From the NCBI GenBank assembly GCA_031549185.1, contig JAVBQG010000046.1, positions 1 through 64,000 on the forward strand: a stretch of 64,000 nt of DNA, read 5' to 3'. Made by a program: the position numbers and the translations under genes. The notes below the pieces were generated by a model. That model did not search any database. It saw only the letters and a program-made list of their open reading frames with translations, and was not told the origin of the DNA. Origin of the DNA: JAVBQG01 sp031549185 (GTDB lineage Bacteria; Synergistota; Synergistia; Synergistales; Synergistaceae). The first letter of the stretch is position 1; the number at the start of each line of letters is the position of its first letter. Shown here piece after piece: positions 15,717 to 24,124 of the stretch.

Positions 15717-18257
15717 TTAGACGTCTGCGAGCGAGTTCCCTCGCTTTGGTTCCGCCTTGATCGGCACGTCGATCGCCTTCACGCTCTCCATCGTCTCGAT
15801 CAGCAGTGTCTCCACGGCGTCTGCAATGTCTGCCGGCGCCTCGCATATCAGGGAGTCGTGCACCTGCAGCACGAGGAAGGCACTCGGGTATTTCTCCCGC
15901 AGCGCCTCGTCGAAACGGAAGAGCGCGATCTTGGCGATATCCGCGGCCGTGCTCTGTATTGGCGTATTGACCGCGACCCGGTCGATGGGGTTACCGCCAC
16001 GTCCTTCGACCGTGGCGACTTCCGAAAGCGGTCGGATTCTTCCGAAGGCGGATTTTGTGTAACCGCGCGCCTTGGCCTCTCTGGCGCTGTCCTCCAGATA
16101 GCGTTTGACTTTCGGCAAAACTGAGAAATACCGGTCGACCAACTGGGCCGCCTGGTGCCGTTGGATGCCCATTCGCTGCGCTAGGCCGTGCGCGCCCATG
16201 CCGTAGAGAAGGCCGAAGTTCACGGTCTTCGCGAAACGGCGCTGCTCCGGCGTGATGTCCCCCGGTTCGAGGCCGAAGACCCACGACGCCGTCTCAAGGT
16301 GAATGTCCCGCCCCTTGCTGAACGCTTCAAGCAGGCGTTCCTCCTTGCAGAGGTGCGCAAGGACGCGCAGCTCGATCTGCGAGTAGTCCGCCGCGACGAA
16401 GACGCGGTCTCTTCCGCTCGGCACGATCGCCTCGCGGAAGCGCACGGCCCAGTGCCCGAAGACGGGGAGGTTCTGAGCATTCGGGTCGCGGCTCGCAAGA
16501 CGCCCGGTGCCGGTTACGTTGTGGAGAAAAGTCGAGTGGATCCTGCCGTCGGGCGCCGCCTCCGCGTGTTGAATAAACGGCTGCACGAAACCGGACGATA
16601 TCTTCGAGCATTCACGGTACTCCAGCATCTTCGAGGGGACGTTGCAGAAGGGTTCCGGCAGACGGGCCAATTCCTCCAGAACGCTGACGTCGGTCGAATA
16701 GCCCGTTTTCGTTTTTTTGACGACGGGGAGGCCGAGTTGTTCGAAGAGTAGCGCCCCGACCTGTTTGGGCGAATTCAAATTGATTGTCCCACCCGCCACG
16801 CGGAATATCTCCGCCTCGATTTCCCGCAGGTGTCCGTGAAGTTCGTCGTCCAACGCGCGGAGCGACGGGAGATCGACGGCAAGGCCGCGCTCCTGCAAGC
16901 GCAGCAGCGCGGGGGTCAGCGGCACGTCGATTTCGGTCATGACACTGCGCATGTCGTCGGCATGCTCCCCCGCGTTCAATTCATTCCAGAGGCGCAGTAT
17001 ATGTTCCGCCTGCTCCTCCCCCATGCCGGGATGTTTCCCGAGGATTTCGCCCAGTCCATGCGTCTTTGCGTCAGGGTGCAGGAAGTAATGCGCCAGCTCC
17101 ACGTCCAGTATGTTTTTCGAGTAGTCGCCGAGGACGGGAATTCTCCGGCACCACCCCCTGTAATCAGCGAGGACGAGGCTGTTCTTTCCGAGCCAATCGA
17201 ATACCTGCGGTCGGCCAGTCTTCTCCACTACGGCCCATCTGCCGTCGACGGACATAAGCGTATAAGGTTCGTCCGCCAGTACGAGCGTTTCCTCTTTCAA
17301 CAGTTCTTCGATGGTCGTCTGTACGAGCGCAAACGCGGAACCCGTCTGGCACGTCCTAGATTCGGCTGGACTCACACGGCAGGGGTTGTTCAAATCGAGG
17401 CGCTCGGCGAGGCGTTTCAATCCGAGCTTTTTGCAGAGGTCGAGCGCTTGCGGGTAACGGATCTCCTCGCGGTGAAGCAACTCTCTCGCGATTGGGGGTA
17501 CCTCCTGCGGCAACACGAGCGAATAGCTCCAGTATGCCGACTCTCTTCCCTCTTCCAGCTTTGCCCTCTGCCCTTTGGTCAGGGCATCCAGAGCATTGTA
17601 GATTCCATTGAGCGAGCCGTATGCGGAGAGCAGCTGCCGTGCGGTCTTGTCGCCGATTCCAGCGACGCCGGGGATGTTGTCGACGGCGTCGCCGACCAGC
17701 GCGAGGTAGTCCGCCATCGCACCCGGAGCGAAGCCGTACTCTTCGGTGAACGAATGCTCGTAATACATTTTCATCTCGCTGATCCCCTTCGTCGGCCGCG
17801 CGAGCGTAAGGCCGTCACGAAGCAGCTGCAGCAAATCCTTGTCGGCCGAAAGGATGATCGTATCCCAGCCCTCTTTCGCCGAGGCAAGGGCGGTCGACGC
17901 GATCAGGTCGTCGGCCTCCACACCGCTCTCGATGAAGATGGGAAACCCGAGTGCCTCGGAGAGCTCCAGGATGAGGGGCATCTGGACGCGGAATTCATCG
18001 GGAGTGGGTCTGCGCCCTTCTTTGTACTCCGCGTACATCTCGTCGCGCCTCGTCGGCCCCTGCGGATCGAAGAAGAGCCCGATCCCCTCCGGTTGCCACT
18101 CCTCCATCGCTTTTAACAACATATTGACGAAGCCGAGAATCGCGTTGGTCGGTGTCCCGTCCGGCGCATTCATCTCCGGCAGCGCGTAGAAGCCTCGGAA
18201 CGCAAGGCCGTGCCCGTCCACGAGCAACATCTTTTTCTTGTTTTTTTCGTTTTCCAC
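15717..18257 (-). CDS. polA: DNA polymerase I
   Basis: Repair and primer-replacement polymerase of 846 residues. The N-terminal 5'-3' exonuclease/flap domain (residues about 1-290) has MLLVDGHGLAFRGFYA and ADDLIASTA. The polymerase domain has motif A DYSQIELR (near 623), motif B RRFAKTVNFGLLYG and motif C QVHDS (near 800). The middle region does not show the DxE, and other acidic residues, of a working 3'-5' exonuclease, so proofreading is probably absent, as in Taq or Bacillus Pol I. GTG 18257 is chosen because GAGGAG lies nine bases upstream; TTG 18263 is too close. It is divergent from gltX. Confidence 0.96.
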   Translation of the reverse strand: MENEKNKKKMLLVDGHGLAFRGFYALPEMNAPDGTPTNAILGFVNMLLKAMEEWQPEGIGLFFDPQGPTRRDEMYAEYKEGRRPTPDEFRVQMPLILELSEALGFPIFIESGVEADDLIASTALASAKEGWDTIILSADKDLLQLLRDGLTLARPTKGISEMKMYYEHSFTEEYGFAPGAMADYLALVGDAVDNIPGVAGIGDKTARQLLSAYGSLNGIYNALDALTKGQRAKLEEGRESAYWSYSLVLPQEVPPIARELLHREEIRYPQALDLCKKLGLKRLAERLDLNNPCRVSPAESRTCQTGSAFALVQTTIEELLKEETLVLADEPYTLMSVDGRWAVVEKTGRPQVFDWLGKNSLVLADYRGWCRRIPVLGDYSKNILDVELAHYFLHPDAKTHGLGEILGKHPGMGEEQAEHILRLWNELNAGEHADDMRSVMTEIDVPLTPALLRLQERGLAVDLPSLRALDDELHGHLREIEAEIFRVAGGTINLNSPKQVGALLFEQLGLPVVKKTKTGYSTDVSVLEELARLPEPFCNVPSKMLEYRECSKISSGFVQPFIQHAEAAPDGRIHSTFLHNVTGTGRLASRDPNAQNLPVFGHWAVRFREAIVPSGRDRVFVAADYSQIELRVLAHLCKEERLLEAFSKGRDIHLETASWVFGLEPGDITPEQRRFAKTVNFGLLYGMGAHGLAQRMGIQRHQAAQLVDRYFSVLPKVKRYLEDSAREAKARGYTKSAFGRIRPLSEVATVEGRGGNPIDRVAVNTPIQSTAADIAKIALFRFDEALREKYPSAFLVLQVHDSLICEAPADIADAVETLLIETMESVKAIDVPIKAEPKRGNSLADV

Positions 18258-18292
18258 CCGCAACCACTCCTCGCGTTTTCACCGGCTTGCTG

Positions 18293-18326
18293 TATAATCG
18301 ATTTTCAATCGTGCTTGTTTATTATA
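18293..18326. promoter_or_regulatory. Divergent promoter region polA/gltX
   Basis: Two perfect -10 hexamers face away from each other: TATAAT on the plus strand at 18293-18298 (for gltX) and TATAAT on the minus strand at 18321-18326 (for polA). Neither has a strong -35, so the exact promoters are uncertain. Confidence 0.4.
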
Positions 18327-18370
18327 GACGCTAACCCAAATTTTTATGAGTTTACAGGAGGTTTCATCGC

Positions 18371-19717
18371 ATGGCGAGCGAAAAAAAAACGAGAGTGAGA
18401 TTCGCGCCCAGCCCCACGGGCGCGTTGCACATCGGCGGGGCGCATACGGCGCTTTTCAACTGGCTCTGGGCGCGGCACACGGGCGGATCGTTCATCCTGC
18501 GCGTCGAGGACACCGACAGGGAGCGTTCGACGGCCGAATACGAGGGGACGATCATGGACGGCATGCGCTGGCTGGGCCTCGACTGGGACGAAGGACCGGA
18601 CAAGGGCGGCGAGTACGGTCCATACCGCCAGTCCGAGCGCATGGATCTCTACCTTAAATATGCGAACGAGCTGCTCGAGAAAAATCTCGCCTACAGGGAG
18701 GGCGACGCCGTCATCTTTCGCGTGCCGAGCGGCGTCGAGCTGAAGCTGAAGGACCGCATCTACGGCGAGATCGACATCCTGAGCGACAAGGCCTCGATGA
18801 ACCAGGACGGCTCGATCAAAGACATCGTGCTCATCAAGAGCGACGGCATGCCAACCTACAACTATGCCGTCGTCGTGGACGACCACACGATGGACATCAC
18901 CTGCGTCATCCGCGGGGAGGACCATATTGCCAACGCCCCGAAACAGATGTTGATCTATCTGGCGCTCGGATGGGAGCTCCCCGAGTTCGCGCATCTGCCG
19001 ATGATCCTGGGCAAGGACAAGAAGAAATTGTCCAAGCGGCACGGCGCCACCAGCGTCTTCGAGTACAACGACCTCGGCTATCTGCCGGACTCCGTCTTCA
19101 ACTTTCTGGCGCTTCTCGGCTGGTCGCCGGGCAATGACCTGGAGATCTTCGACCGTGAGCTGGCGACGCGCCTTTTCGAACTGGAGCGCGTGACGAAAAA
19201 AGCCGCGGTCTTCGACATGGACAAGCTGAACTACGTCAATCAGGAGCACCTGAAGACGATGGATCCGGCGAAGAGGCTGAGGGTCGTCGAACCCTTCTGG
19301 AGGCAACTTGGCCTCTCGTCGGAGAAACACGACGCAAAGTACCTGGAGGATGCGCTGACGCTGATGGGCGGCCGCGGCAAGACGACGAGCGAACTGGCCG
19401 AGTACAGCGACTACTTTGTCGATTTCAAGCCGGTGAAAAAACGCTACGATGCGAGCGAAATTGCACCCGAACGCCTGCCTGTGCTGAAGGGGTTCTTCAA
19501 CGCGTTCCTTGCTGAGCCCGAGTGGGAAGCGCCCAAAATGGAGGAGTTTGCCAGAGGCTGGTGCGAGGCGAACGGCGTCTCTCTGAAGGAGATCGCCATG
19601 CCGTTGCGCTGGGCGTTGACTGGACGCAAGGTCAGCCCCGGGGTCTTCGAGGTTGCCGAGCTGATGGGACGCGAGGAGTGCGAAAAGCGCCTCACCCACT
19701 ATAATTTTGCCGGCTGA
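18371..19717 (+). CDS. gltX: Glutamyl-tRNA synthetase
   Basis: Charges tRNA-Glu (and possibly tRNA-Gln). The class I HIGH motif appears as PTGALHIGGAHTALF at residues 14-28 and the second motif as KLSKRHGA near residue 218. At 448 residues it is a little shorter than most bacterial GltX, with the C-terminal anticodon-binding region complete but compact. The start ATG 18371 follows AGGAGG at ideal spacing. The EamA gene begins 16 bases after its stop and is probably co-transcribed. Whether the enzyme is discriminating or also charges tRNA-Gln cannot be told here. Confidence 0.96.
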   Translation: MASEKKTRVRFAPSPTGALHIGGAHTALFNWLWARHTGGSFILRVEDTDRERSTAEYEGTIMDGMRWLGLDWDEGPDKGGEYGPYRQSERMDLYLKYANELLEKNLAYREGDAVIFRVPSGVELKLKDRIYGEIDILSDKASMNQDGSIKDIVLIKSDGMPTYNYAVVVDDHTMDITCVIRGEDHIANAPKQMLIYLALGWELPEFAHLPMILGKDKKKLSKRHGATSVFEYNDLGYLPDSVFNFLALLGWSPGNDLEIFDRELATRLFELERVTKKAAVFDMDKLNYVNQEHLKTMDPAKRLRVVEPFWRQLGLSSEKHDAKYLEDALTLMGGRGKTTSELAEYSDYFVDFKPVKKRYDASEIAPERLPVLKGFFNAFLAEPEWEAPKMEEFARGWCEANGVSLKEIAMPLRWALTGRKVSPGVFEVAELMGREECEKRLTHYNFAG

Positions 19718-19732
19718 CGAGCAATCAGCGGC

Positions 19733-20626
19733 ATGTGGAAAAGGTTCAAGGGCGAGATCGGCCTTTTTTGTGCGGCGTTTATCTGGGGAGGCGGCTTCCC
19801 GTCGTCGAAGCTGGCGGTGGTTTGCTTCACCCCCAATCAAGTCGTCGCAATCCGCTTTTTCCTGGCGTCGGTCGTTTTAAGCGTCGTTTTCCATCGAAAA
19901 TTTCAGGAGATCGACAGGCGGACCCTTCGATGCGGAATTGCGCTCGGCTGTATTCTGTTCCTGCCGTATATCTTGCAGATGACCGGGATACAGTACACTA
20001 CTGCCTCCAAGACGGCTTTTCTCATCTCGACGAACGTGGCGTTCGTTCCGTTCGTCGGGCTGGTTTTCTTCCGCCGCAGGATCGACGCTTGGGCGCTTCT
20101 GGGCGCTTTCGTGGCACTCTTCGGAGCGGGGGTGATGTCGTGGGAATCCGGCGGAGCGGTCAACTTCGGCGACGTCCTCTGCCTGCTCACGGGCGTCTGT
20201 CTCGCCTTTCACATCTACTTCACGTTCGAATTTCTGGCGAGGGGATGCGACCCCTTTGCCCTCAATCTGACGCAGATCATCACGACGTTCGTCTGTGCCT
20301 TCTGTTTTCTTGCCGCGAGTCCGGACCCCTGGTTGCCGAACCTGTCCGGCGCAATGGGAACGATCAGCCTCTACGGGGTTCTCTATCTCAGTTTTTTCAG
20401 CACGCTCCTTGGGTTCATGCTCCAGACCGTGTCTCAGCGCCATACAAGCAGTACGACCGCGGCGATCATTCTCTCGCTCGAATCCTTTTTCGGGAGCGTC
20501 ATGTCCGTCGCCATCCTGGACGAACCGGTTTCGTTCAGGCTGGTACTTGGTGGAGGGCTCATCATGGCGGCGATCGCGATATCCGAGTTGAAGCCCGGAT
20601 TGAAGGGGCAAAAAACAGCCATATAA
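19733..20626 (+). CDS. EamA/DMT-superfamily metabolite exporter
   Basis: A 297-residue membrane protein with ten hydrophobic segments arranged as two EamA repeats (first beginning GLFCAAFIWGGGFPSSK, second around GDVLCLLTGVCLAFHIYF). Members export amino acids or other small metabolites; the substrate is not readable. Start ATG 19733 has only a weak ribosome binding site, but lies 16 bases after gltX and is probably coupled to it. It ends in a shared hairpin with the livF operon on the other strand. Confidence 0.88.
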   Translation: MWKRFKGEIGLFCAAFIWGGGFPSSKLAVVCFTPNQVVAIRFFLASVVLSVVFHRKFQEIDRRTLRCGIALGCILFLPYILQMTGIQYTTASKTAFLISTNVAFVPFVGLVFFRRRIDAWALLGAFVALFGAGVMSWESGGAVNFGDVLCLLTGVCLAFHIYFTFEFLARGCDPFALNLTQIITTFVCAFCFLAASPDPWLPNLSGAMGTISLYGVLYLSFFSTLLGFMLQTVSQRHTSSTTAAIILSLESFFGSVMSVAILDEPVSFRLVLGGGLIMAAIAISELKPGLKGQKTAI

Positions 20627-20664
20627 AGCTGCCGCCGGAGGAACTCTTCCCAAGCGGCAGCTTT
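20625..20664. terminator. Convergent terminator, EamA gene / livF
   Basis: Eleven-bp perfect stem AAAGCTGCCGC/GCGGCAGCTTT with an 18-base loop, located between the two convergent stops; the plus-strand stem begins in the last codons of the EamA gene. A T6 run lies some ten bases past the stem on the minus strand. Confidence 0.55.
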
Positions 20665-20685
20665 AGCAGCTCGAAATAAGCGATC

Positions 20686-21402
20686 TTACATCCCCATGTA
20701 GGCCTTTCGAACTTCATCTGAGTCGAGCAGTTCCTGTGCCGTTCCCGACTGTACGATCCTGCCTACCTGGATGACGTAGCCGCGGTTTGCGATCTCCAGC
20801 GCCTCTTGCACCATCTGTTCGACGAGCAGGACCGTAACGCCCTTCTTGTTGATCTCCACCACGGACTCCAGCACTTTTTCGACGAGGCTTGGCATGAGGC
20901 CCAGCGAGAGCTCGTCCAGCATCAGGAGCTTCGGCGCGCACATCAGGCCGCGCGCGATGGCGCACATCTGCTGCTCTCCCCCGCTCATGGTCTGGGCGAG
21001 CTGGTTCGCGCGCTCTTTCAATATCGGAAAGAGCGTGAAGATCTCGTCGAGCCGCGCGTCGATCAGGGAGCGATTCTGCTCTTTGTAGGCCCCCAGTTCG
21101 AGATTTTCCCGCACCGAGAGGTTTGCGAAGAGCCTCCGTCCCTCGGGGACGTAGCTGATCCCCTTGTAGATGATCTTGTTGGCTGGCGTGCCGGTTATAT
21201 CCTCGCCGCAGAATTTGATCTCGCCGCACTTGGGGTGGATGAGCCCTGCGATCGATTTCATCGTCGTGGACTTGCCTGCTCCGTTCGCGCCGATGATGGC
21301 GACGATCTCACCTTCATACACGTCGAGGCTGACGCCGTGAATCGCCTGGACATTGTCGTATGAGCAGTGGATGTCCGATACTTGCAACATGGGCTCACTC
21401 AT
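20686..21402 (-). CDS. livF: Branched-chain amino acid ABC transporter ATP-binding protein LivF
   Basis: Cytoplasmic ATPase of 238 residues for the HAAT-family importer. Walker A is GANGAGKST, the signature motif MSGGEQQM, and Walker B LLMLDELSLGL. It is the last gene of livKHMGF and starts 8 bases inside the end of livG. Length and motifs are typical. It pairs with LivG to drive LivH/LivM. Confidence 0.95.
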   Translation of the reverse strand: MSEPMLQVSDIHCSYDNVQAIHGVSLDVYEGEIVAIIGANGAGKSTTMKSIAGLIHPKCGEIKFCGEDITGTPANKIIYKGISYVPEGRRLFANLSVRENLELGAYKEQNRSLIDARLDEIFTLFPILKERANQLAQTMSGGEQQMCAIARGLMCAPKLLMLDELSLGLMPSLVEKVLESVVEINKKGVTVLLVEQMVQEALEIANRGYVIQVGRIVQSGTAQELLDSDEVRKAYMGM

Positions 21403-22171
21403 GGCCGTTCTCCCGTTTCATCTGATTCGCCGCCTTGCTTTCTGCGAGGCGCTTGGTAAATTTTTCGCCCAGATAGGCCTTGATGACCTCTTCATTCTGC
21501 GTCACGTCGGCCGGTTTGCCCTCTGCGATCTTGACGCCGCTGTTCAGGACGACGATCTTGTCGGAGATCGGCATGATCGCCTCCATGATGTGTTCGACCA
21601 TGAGGATCGTCATGCCCTCGTCGCGCAGGCGCGTGATCAGGGCGACCATATCCTTGACCTCGGTAGAGGTGAGGCCGGCGACCGCCTCGTCGAGCAGCAG
21701 CAGCTTCGGCGAGGTGGCCAGGATGCGCGCAACTTCGAGGCGCTTCTTGTTGCCGATGGTCATCGCGCCCGCCGGCCTGTCGCGCCATTCGGAGAGGTAG
21801 CAGAGCTCGATACACCGATTTGCGGTTTCGAGCGCCTTTGTCCGGTCAGAGGTACGCAGGTAGGCGCCGACCAGAATGTTTTCCAGCACGGTCATCTCCT
21901 TCAACGGTCGAACGACTTGAAACGTCCTGGTGAGCCCCATGCGCGCGATTTTATAGGCAGGCTGCCCGGTGATCTCCATCCCATCGAAGACGATGTGTCC
22001 GCCGGACGGTTTGTAGAGGCCCGACACGCAGTTGAAGAGAGTCGTCTTCCCCGAACCGTTGGGGCCGATCAGTCCGACGATCTGGCCCTGTTCCATGGAG
22101 AAGGACACGTCTTTGTTGGCGACGAGCGATCCGAAGCGCATCGTCACGCCCTGTACATCCAGGAGAGGCAT
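21395..22171 (-). CDS. livG: Branched-chain amino acid ABC transporter ATP-binding protein LivG
   Basis: Second ATPase of the importer, 258 residues. Walker A is GPNGSGKTT and Walker B LLLLDEAVAGL. The ABC signature is unusual: TIGNKKRLEVAR where LivG proteins normally have a YGxQRRLEIAR-like sequence; the spacing is intact. The frame continues upstream across livM, but the start is ATG 22171, overlapping the livM stop by one base (TAATG). The LivG-type C-terminal extension is present. Function in the complex is safe, the altered signature is worth noting. Confidence 0.94.
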   Translation of the reverse strand: MPLLDVQGVTMRFGSLVANKDVSFSMEQGQIVGLIGPNGSGKTTLFNCVSGLYKPSGGHIVFDGMEITGQPAYKIARMGLTRTFQVVRPLKEMTVLENILVGAYLRTSDRTKALETANRCIELCYLSEWRDRPAGAMTIGNKKRLEVARILATSPKLLLLDEAVAGLTSTEVKDMVALITRLRDEGMTILMVEHIMEAIMPISDKIVVLNSGVKIAEGKPADVTQNEEVIKAYLGEKFTKRLAESKAANQMKRENGHE

Positions 22172-23160
22172 TATTTTCCGCCTCCTTCCGCCGCATCTTT
22201 TTTGTTGAACAATCCGAATTCCTCGAGGAAGCCCATGATGCCTTTGGGCTGCCGCACCATCATGAAGATGATCAACAGGCCGTAGATCATCTGGTCGATG
22301 CCGGGCCCGAGGGCGGCGAGATATGTTCTGGTGTACTCCTGTAGCGGGATCAAAACCGCCGCCCCGAGCAGCGGTCCCCAGAAAGTGCCCATGCCTCCCA
22401 GGATCGTGATCAGGACGAATTTCATCGAGAGGTCCAGAGAGACGACCATCGGCGGGTCGACACGGTAGTTGTACTGCGCGAAAAACGCCCCGCAAAGCGC
22501 GGCGAAAAAGGCGGAGGTCGCCATCGCGGTCAATTTCACCCGCGTGCTGTTGACGCCGAGCGCCTCGGCAGTCTCCTGCCCCTCGCGCACGGCACGCAGG
22601 TAGTAGCCCAGCCTGTGTTTTTCGATCATGCGCGTTATGCTGAAGATGAAGATGAAGAGCGCCAGCACGCCCACATAATACCCGTGTTTTGTGCCCGACC
22701 AGATGAAATATTTCCACGAGTCGTCCAATATGGGGTAATCGAGGCCGAGGGCACCGCCGATCCAATCCCAGACCATGAAGAGCCTGCCGCATATCTCGAC
22801 GATCGCAAAGGTTGCGATGGCAAAATAGTGTCCCCGCAGGCGGAAACAGGGCCAGCTGATGATCACGCTCACCACTGCTGCCGTGAGAGCCCCGACGAGA
22901 ATCCCGAACCACGGTGTGCCGCCGTATGTTACCATCGCTATGCTGGCGCCGTACGCTCCGATTCCGAAGAAGACCGAGTGGCCGAAGGAAATCTGTCCAC
23001 AATAACCGCCAAGGAGGTTCCAGGCCTGCGACATGCAGGCGTAGAGCAACACCAGGATCAAAACGTGTGCGTAAAAGGCGTTGCCGATCGCTCCAGGGAT
23101 GAGCGCGAGTGCCACCAGGACGAGGAGCAGCCCGTACCAGAGCTTTGTCTGCATACTCAT
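22171..23160 (-). CDS. livM: Branched-chain amino acid ABC transporter permease LivM
   Basis: A 329-residue membrane permease with about ten hydrophobic segments and the LivM-type segments AWNLLGGYCGQISFGHSVFFG and FRLRGHYFAIATFAIVEI. The upstream open frame is a shadow of livH; ATG 23160 starts five bases after the livH stop. The ATG at 23154 is an alternative. It forms the membrane channel with LivH. Confidence 0.94.
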   Translation of the reverse strand: MSMQTKLWYGLLLVLVALALIPGAIGNAFYAHVLILVLLYACMSQAWNLLGGYCGQISFGHSVFFGIGAYGASIAMVTYGGTPWFGILVGALTAAVVSVIISWPCFRLRGHYFAIATFAIVEICGRLFMVWDWIGGALGLDYPILDDSWKYFIWSGTKHGYYVGVLALFIFIFSITRMIEKHRLGYYLRAVREGQETAEALGVNSTRVKLTAMATSAFFAALCGAFFAQYNYRVDPPMVVSLDLSMKFVLITILGGMGTFWGPLLGAAVLIPLQEYTRTYLAALGPGIDQMIYGLLIIFMMVRQPKGIMGFLEEFGLFNKKDAAEGGGK

Positions 23161-23165
23161 GGCAC

Positions 23166-24026
23166 TCACCACCCGAAGAGGCCCTTGGGCCTGATAAGAA
23201 TGACGACGAGATAGAGGGCGAAGACGGCTACGTACTTGACGACGGGAGCGATGTAGAATCCTGCGAATGATTCCACCAGCCCGATCAGGAGAGCCGCGCA
23301 GAGCGCGCCCGGAATGCTGCCGAACCCGCCGAGCGCGACGACGACGAACGCGATGAGGCTGAAGAGCGCCCCCGCTTCGGGGAAGACTGCCAGATACGAC
23401 GTCATGAACCCGCCCGCGATGCCGACACAGGCGCCTCCGAGTCCGAAGACGAGGGTGAAGATGCGCTCGGTATCGATGCCCATCAACTCGGCCGCCTCGC
23501 GATCCATCGCCGTCGCCTGAATTGCCCAACCGATGCGCGTTTTTTTGATGATGTGGTAGAGCACGCCGAGCACGATCAGAGAGAAGAGGGCCGTCACAAG
23601 CTGCGGCACGGGGATCGTCGCCCCCATGAGGTTGAGTACTTTGCCGTCCATCGCGGTGCCGGAGAGCAGCCTGAAGTTTGGAGTGAATCTGTTCAAGCAG
23701 AAGTTTTTCAGAAAAATCGAAAGCCCGAAAGTGGCCAGAAGCGGCGCCATGGCCGCCTTCCCCAGGCACCTGCGGACGACCAGCTTGTAGGAGGTCGCGC
23801 TTAAAATAAACAGAAAGACGCCTGTGAGTACCCATGAATAAAGCGGATCGAGCCCGTACAGCGTCCCCAGCCAGAAACAGGCGTACATTGCGACCATCAA
23901 GAACTCGCCGTGCGCGAAGTTGATCACGTCCATAACGCCCCAGATCAGGCTGAGACCGGCTGCCACAAGCCCATAGATCGCGCCGTTCATCAAACCGTCG
24001 ATCAGAACCTGCAAGAAGTCCGTCAT
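23166..24026 (-). CDS. livH: Branched-chain amino acid ABC transporter permease LivH
   Basis: A 286-residue permease with about eight hydrophobic segments, beginning with the characteristic FLQVLIDGLMNGAIYGLVA and DVINFAHGEFLMVAMY segments of LivH. It is the first gene after the livK-livH hairpin and is translationally close to livM. Confidence 0.94.
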   Translation of the reverse strand: MTDFLQVLIDGLMNGAIYGLVAAGLSLIWGVMDVINFAHGEFLMVAMYACFWLGTLYGLDPLYSWVLTGVFLFILSATSYKLVVRRCLGKAAMAPLLATFGLSIFLKNFCLNRFTPNFRLLSGTAMDGKVLNLMGATIPVPQLVTALFSLIVLGVLYHIIKKTRIGWAIQATAMDREAAELMGIDTERIFTLVFGLGGACVGIAGGFMTSYLAVFPEAGALFSLIAFVVVALGGFGSIPGALCAALLIGLVESFAGFYIAPVVKYVAVFALYLVVILIRPKGLFGW

Positions 24027-24048
24027 TGTGCCGCCCCCGTTTCTATAA

Positions 24049-24085
24049 GTGGGCCTCGGAATAAACGCATTATCCCGAGGCTCAC
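24049..24085 (-). other. livK-livH intercistronic stem-loop
   Basis: Minus-strand inverted repeat GTG-GCCTCGG ... CCGAGGC-CAC with extra pairing in the loop (ATAAT/ATT), in the 98-base gap between livK and livH. No strong T run. Such hairpins after a binding-protein gene usually protect its mRNA or reduce read-through into the permease genes. Confidence 0.6.
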
Positions 24086-24124
24086 ATGATTGTGCTATTG
24101 CGATCTTATGAGACTGGAGATATG

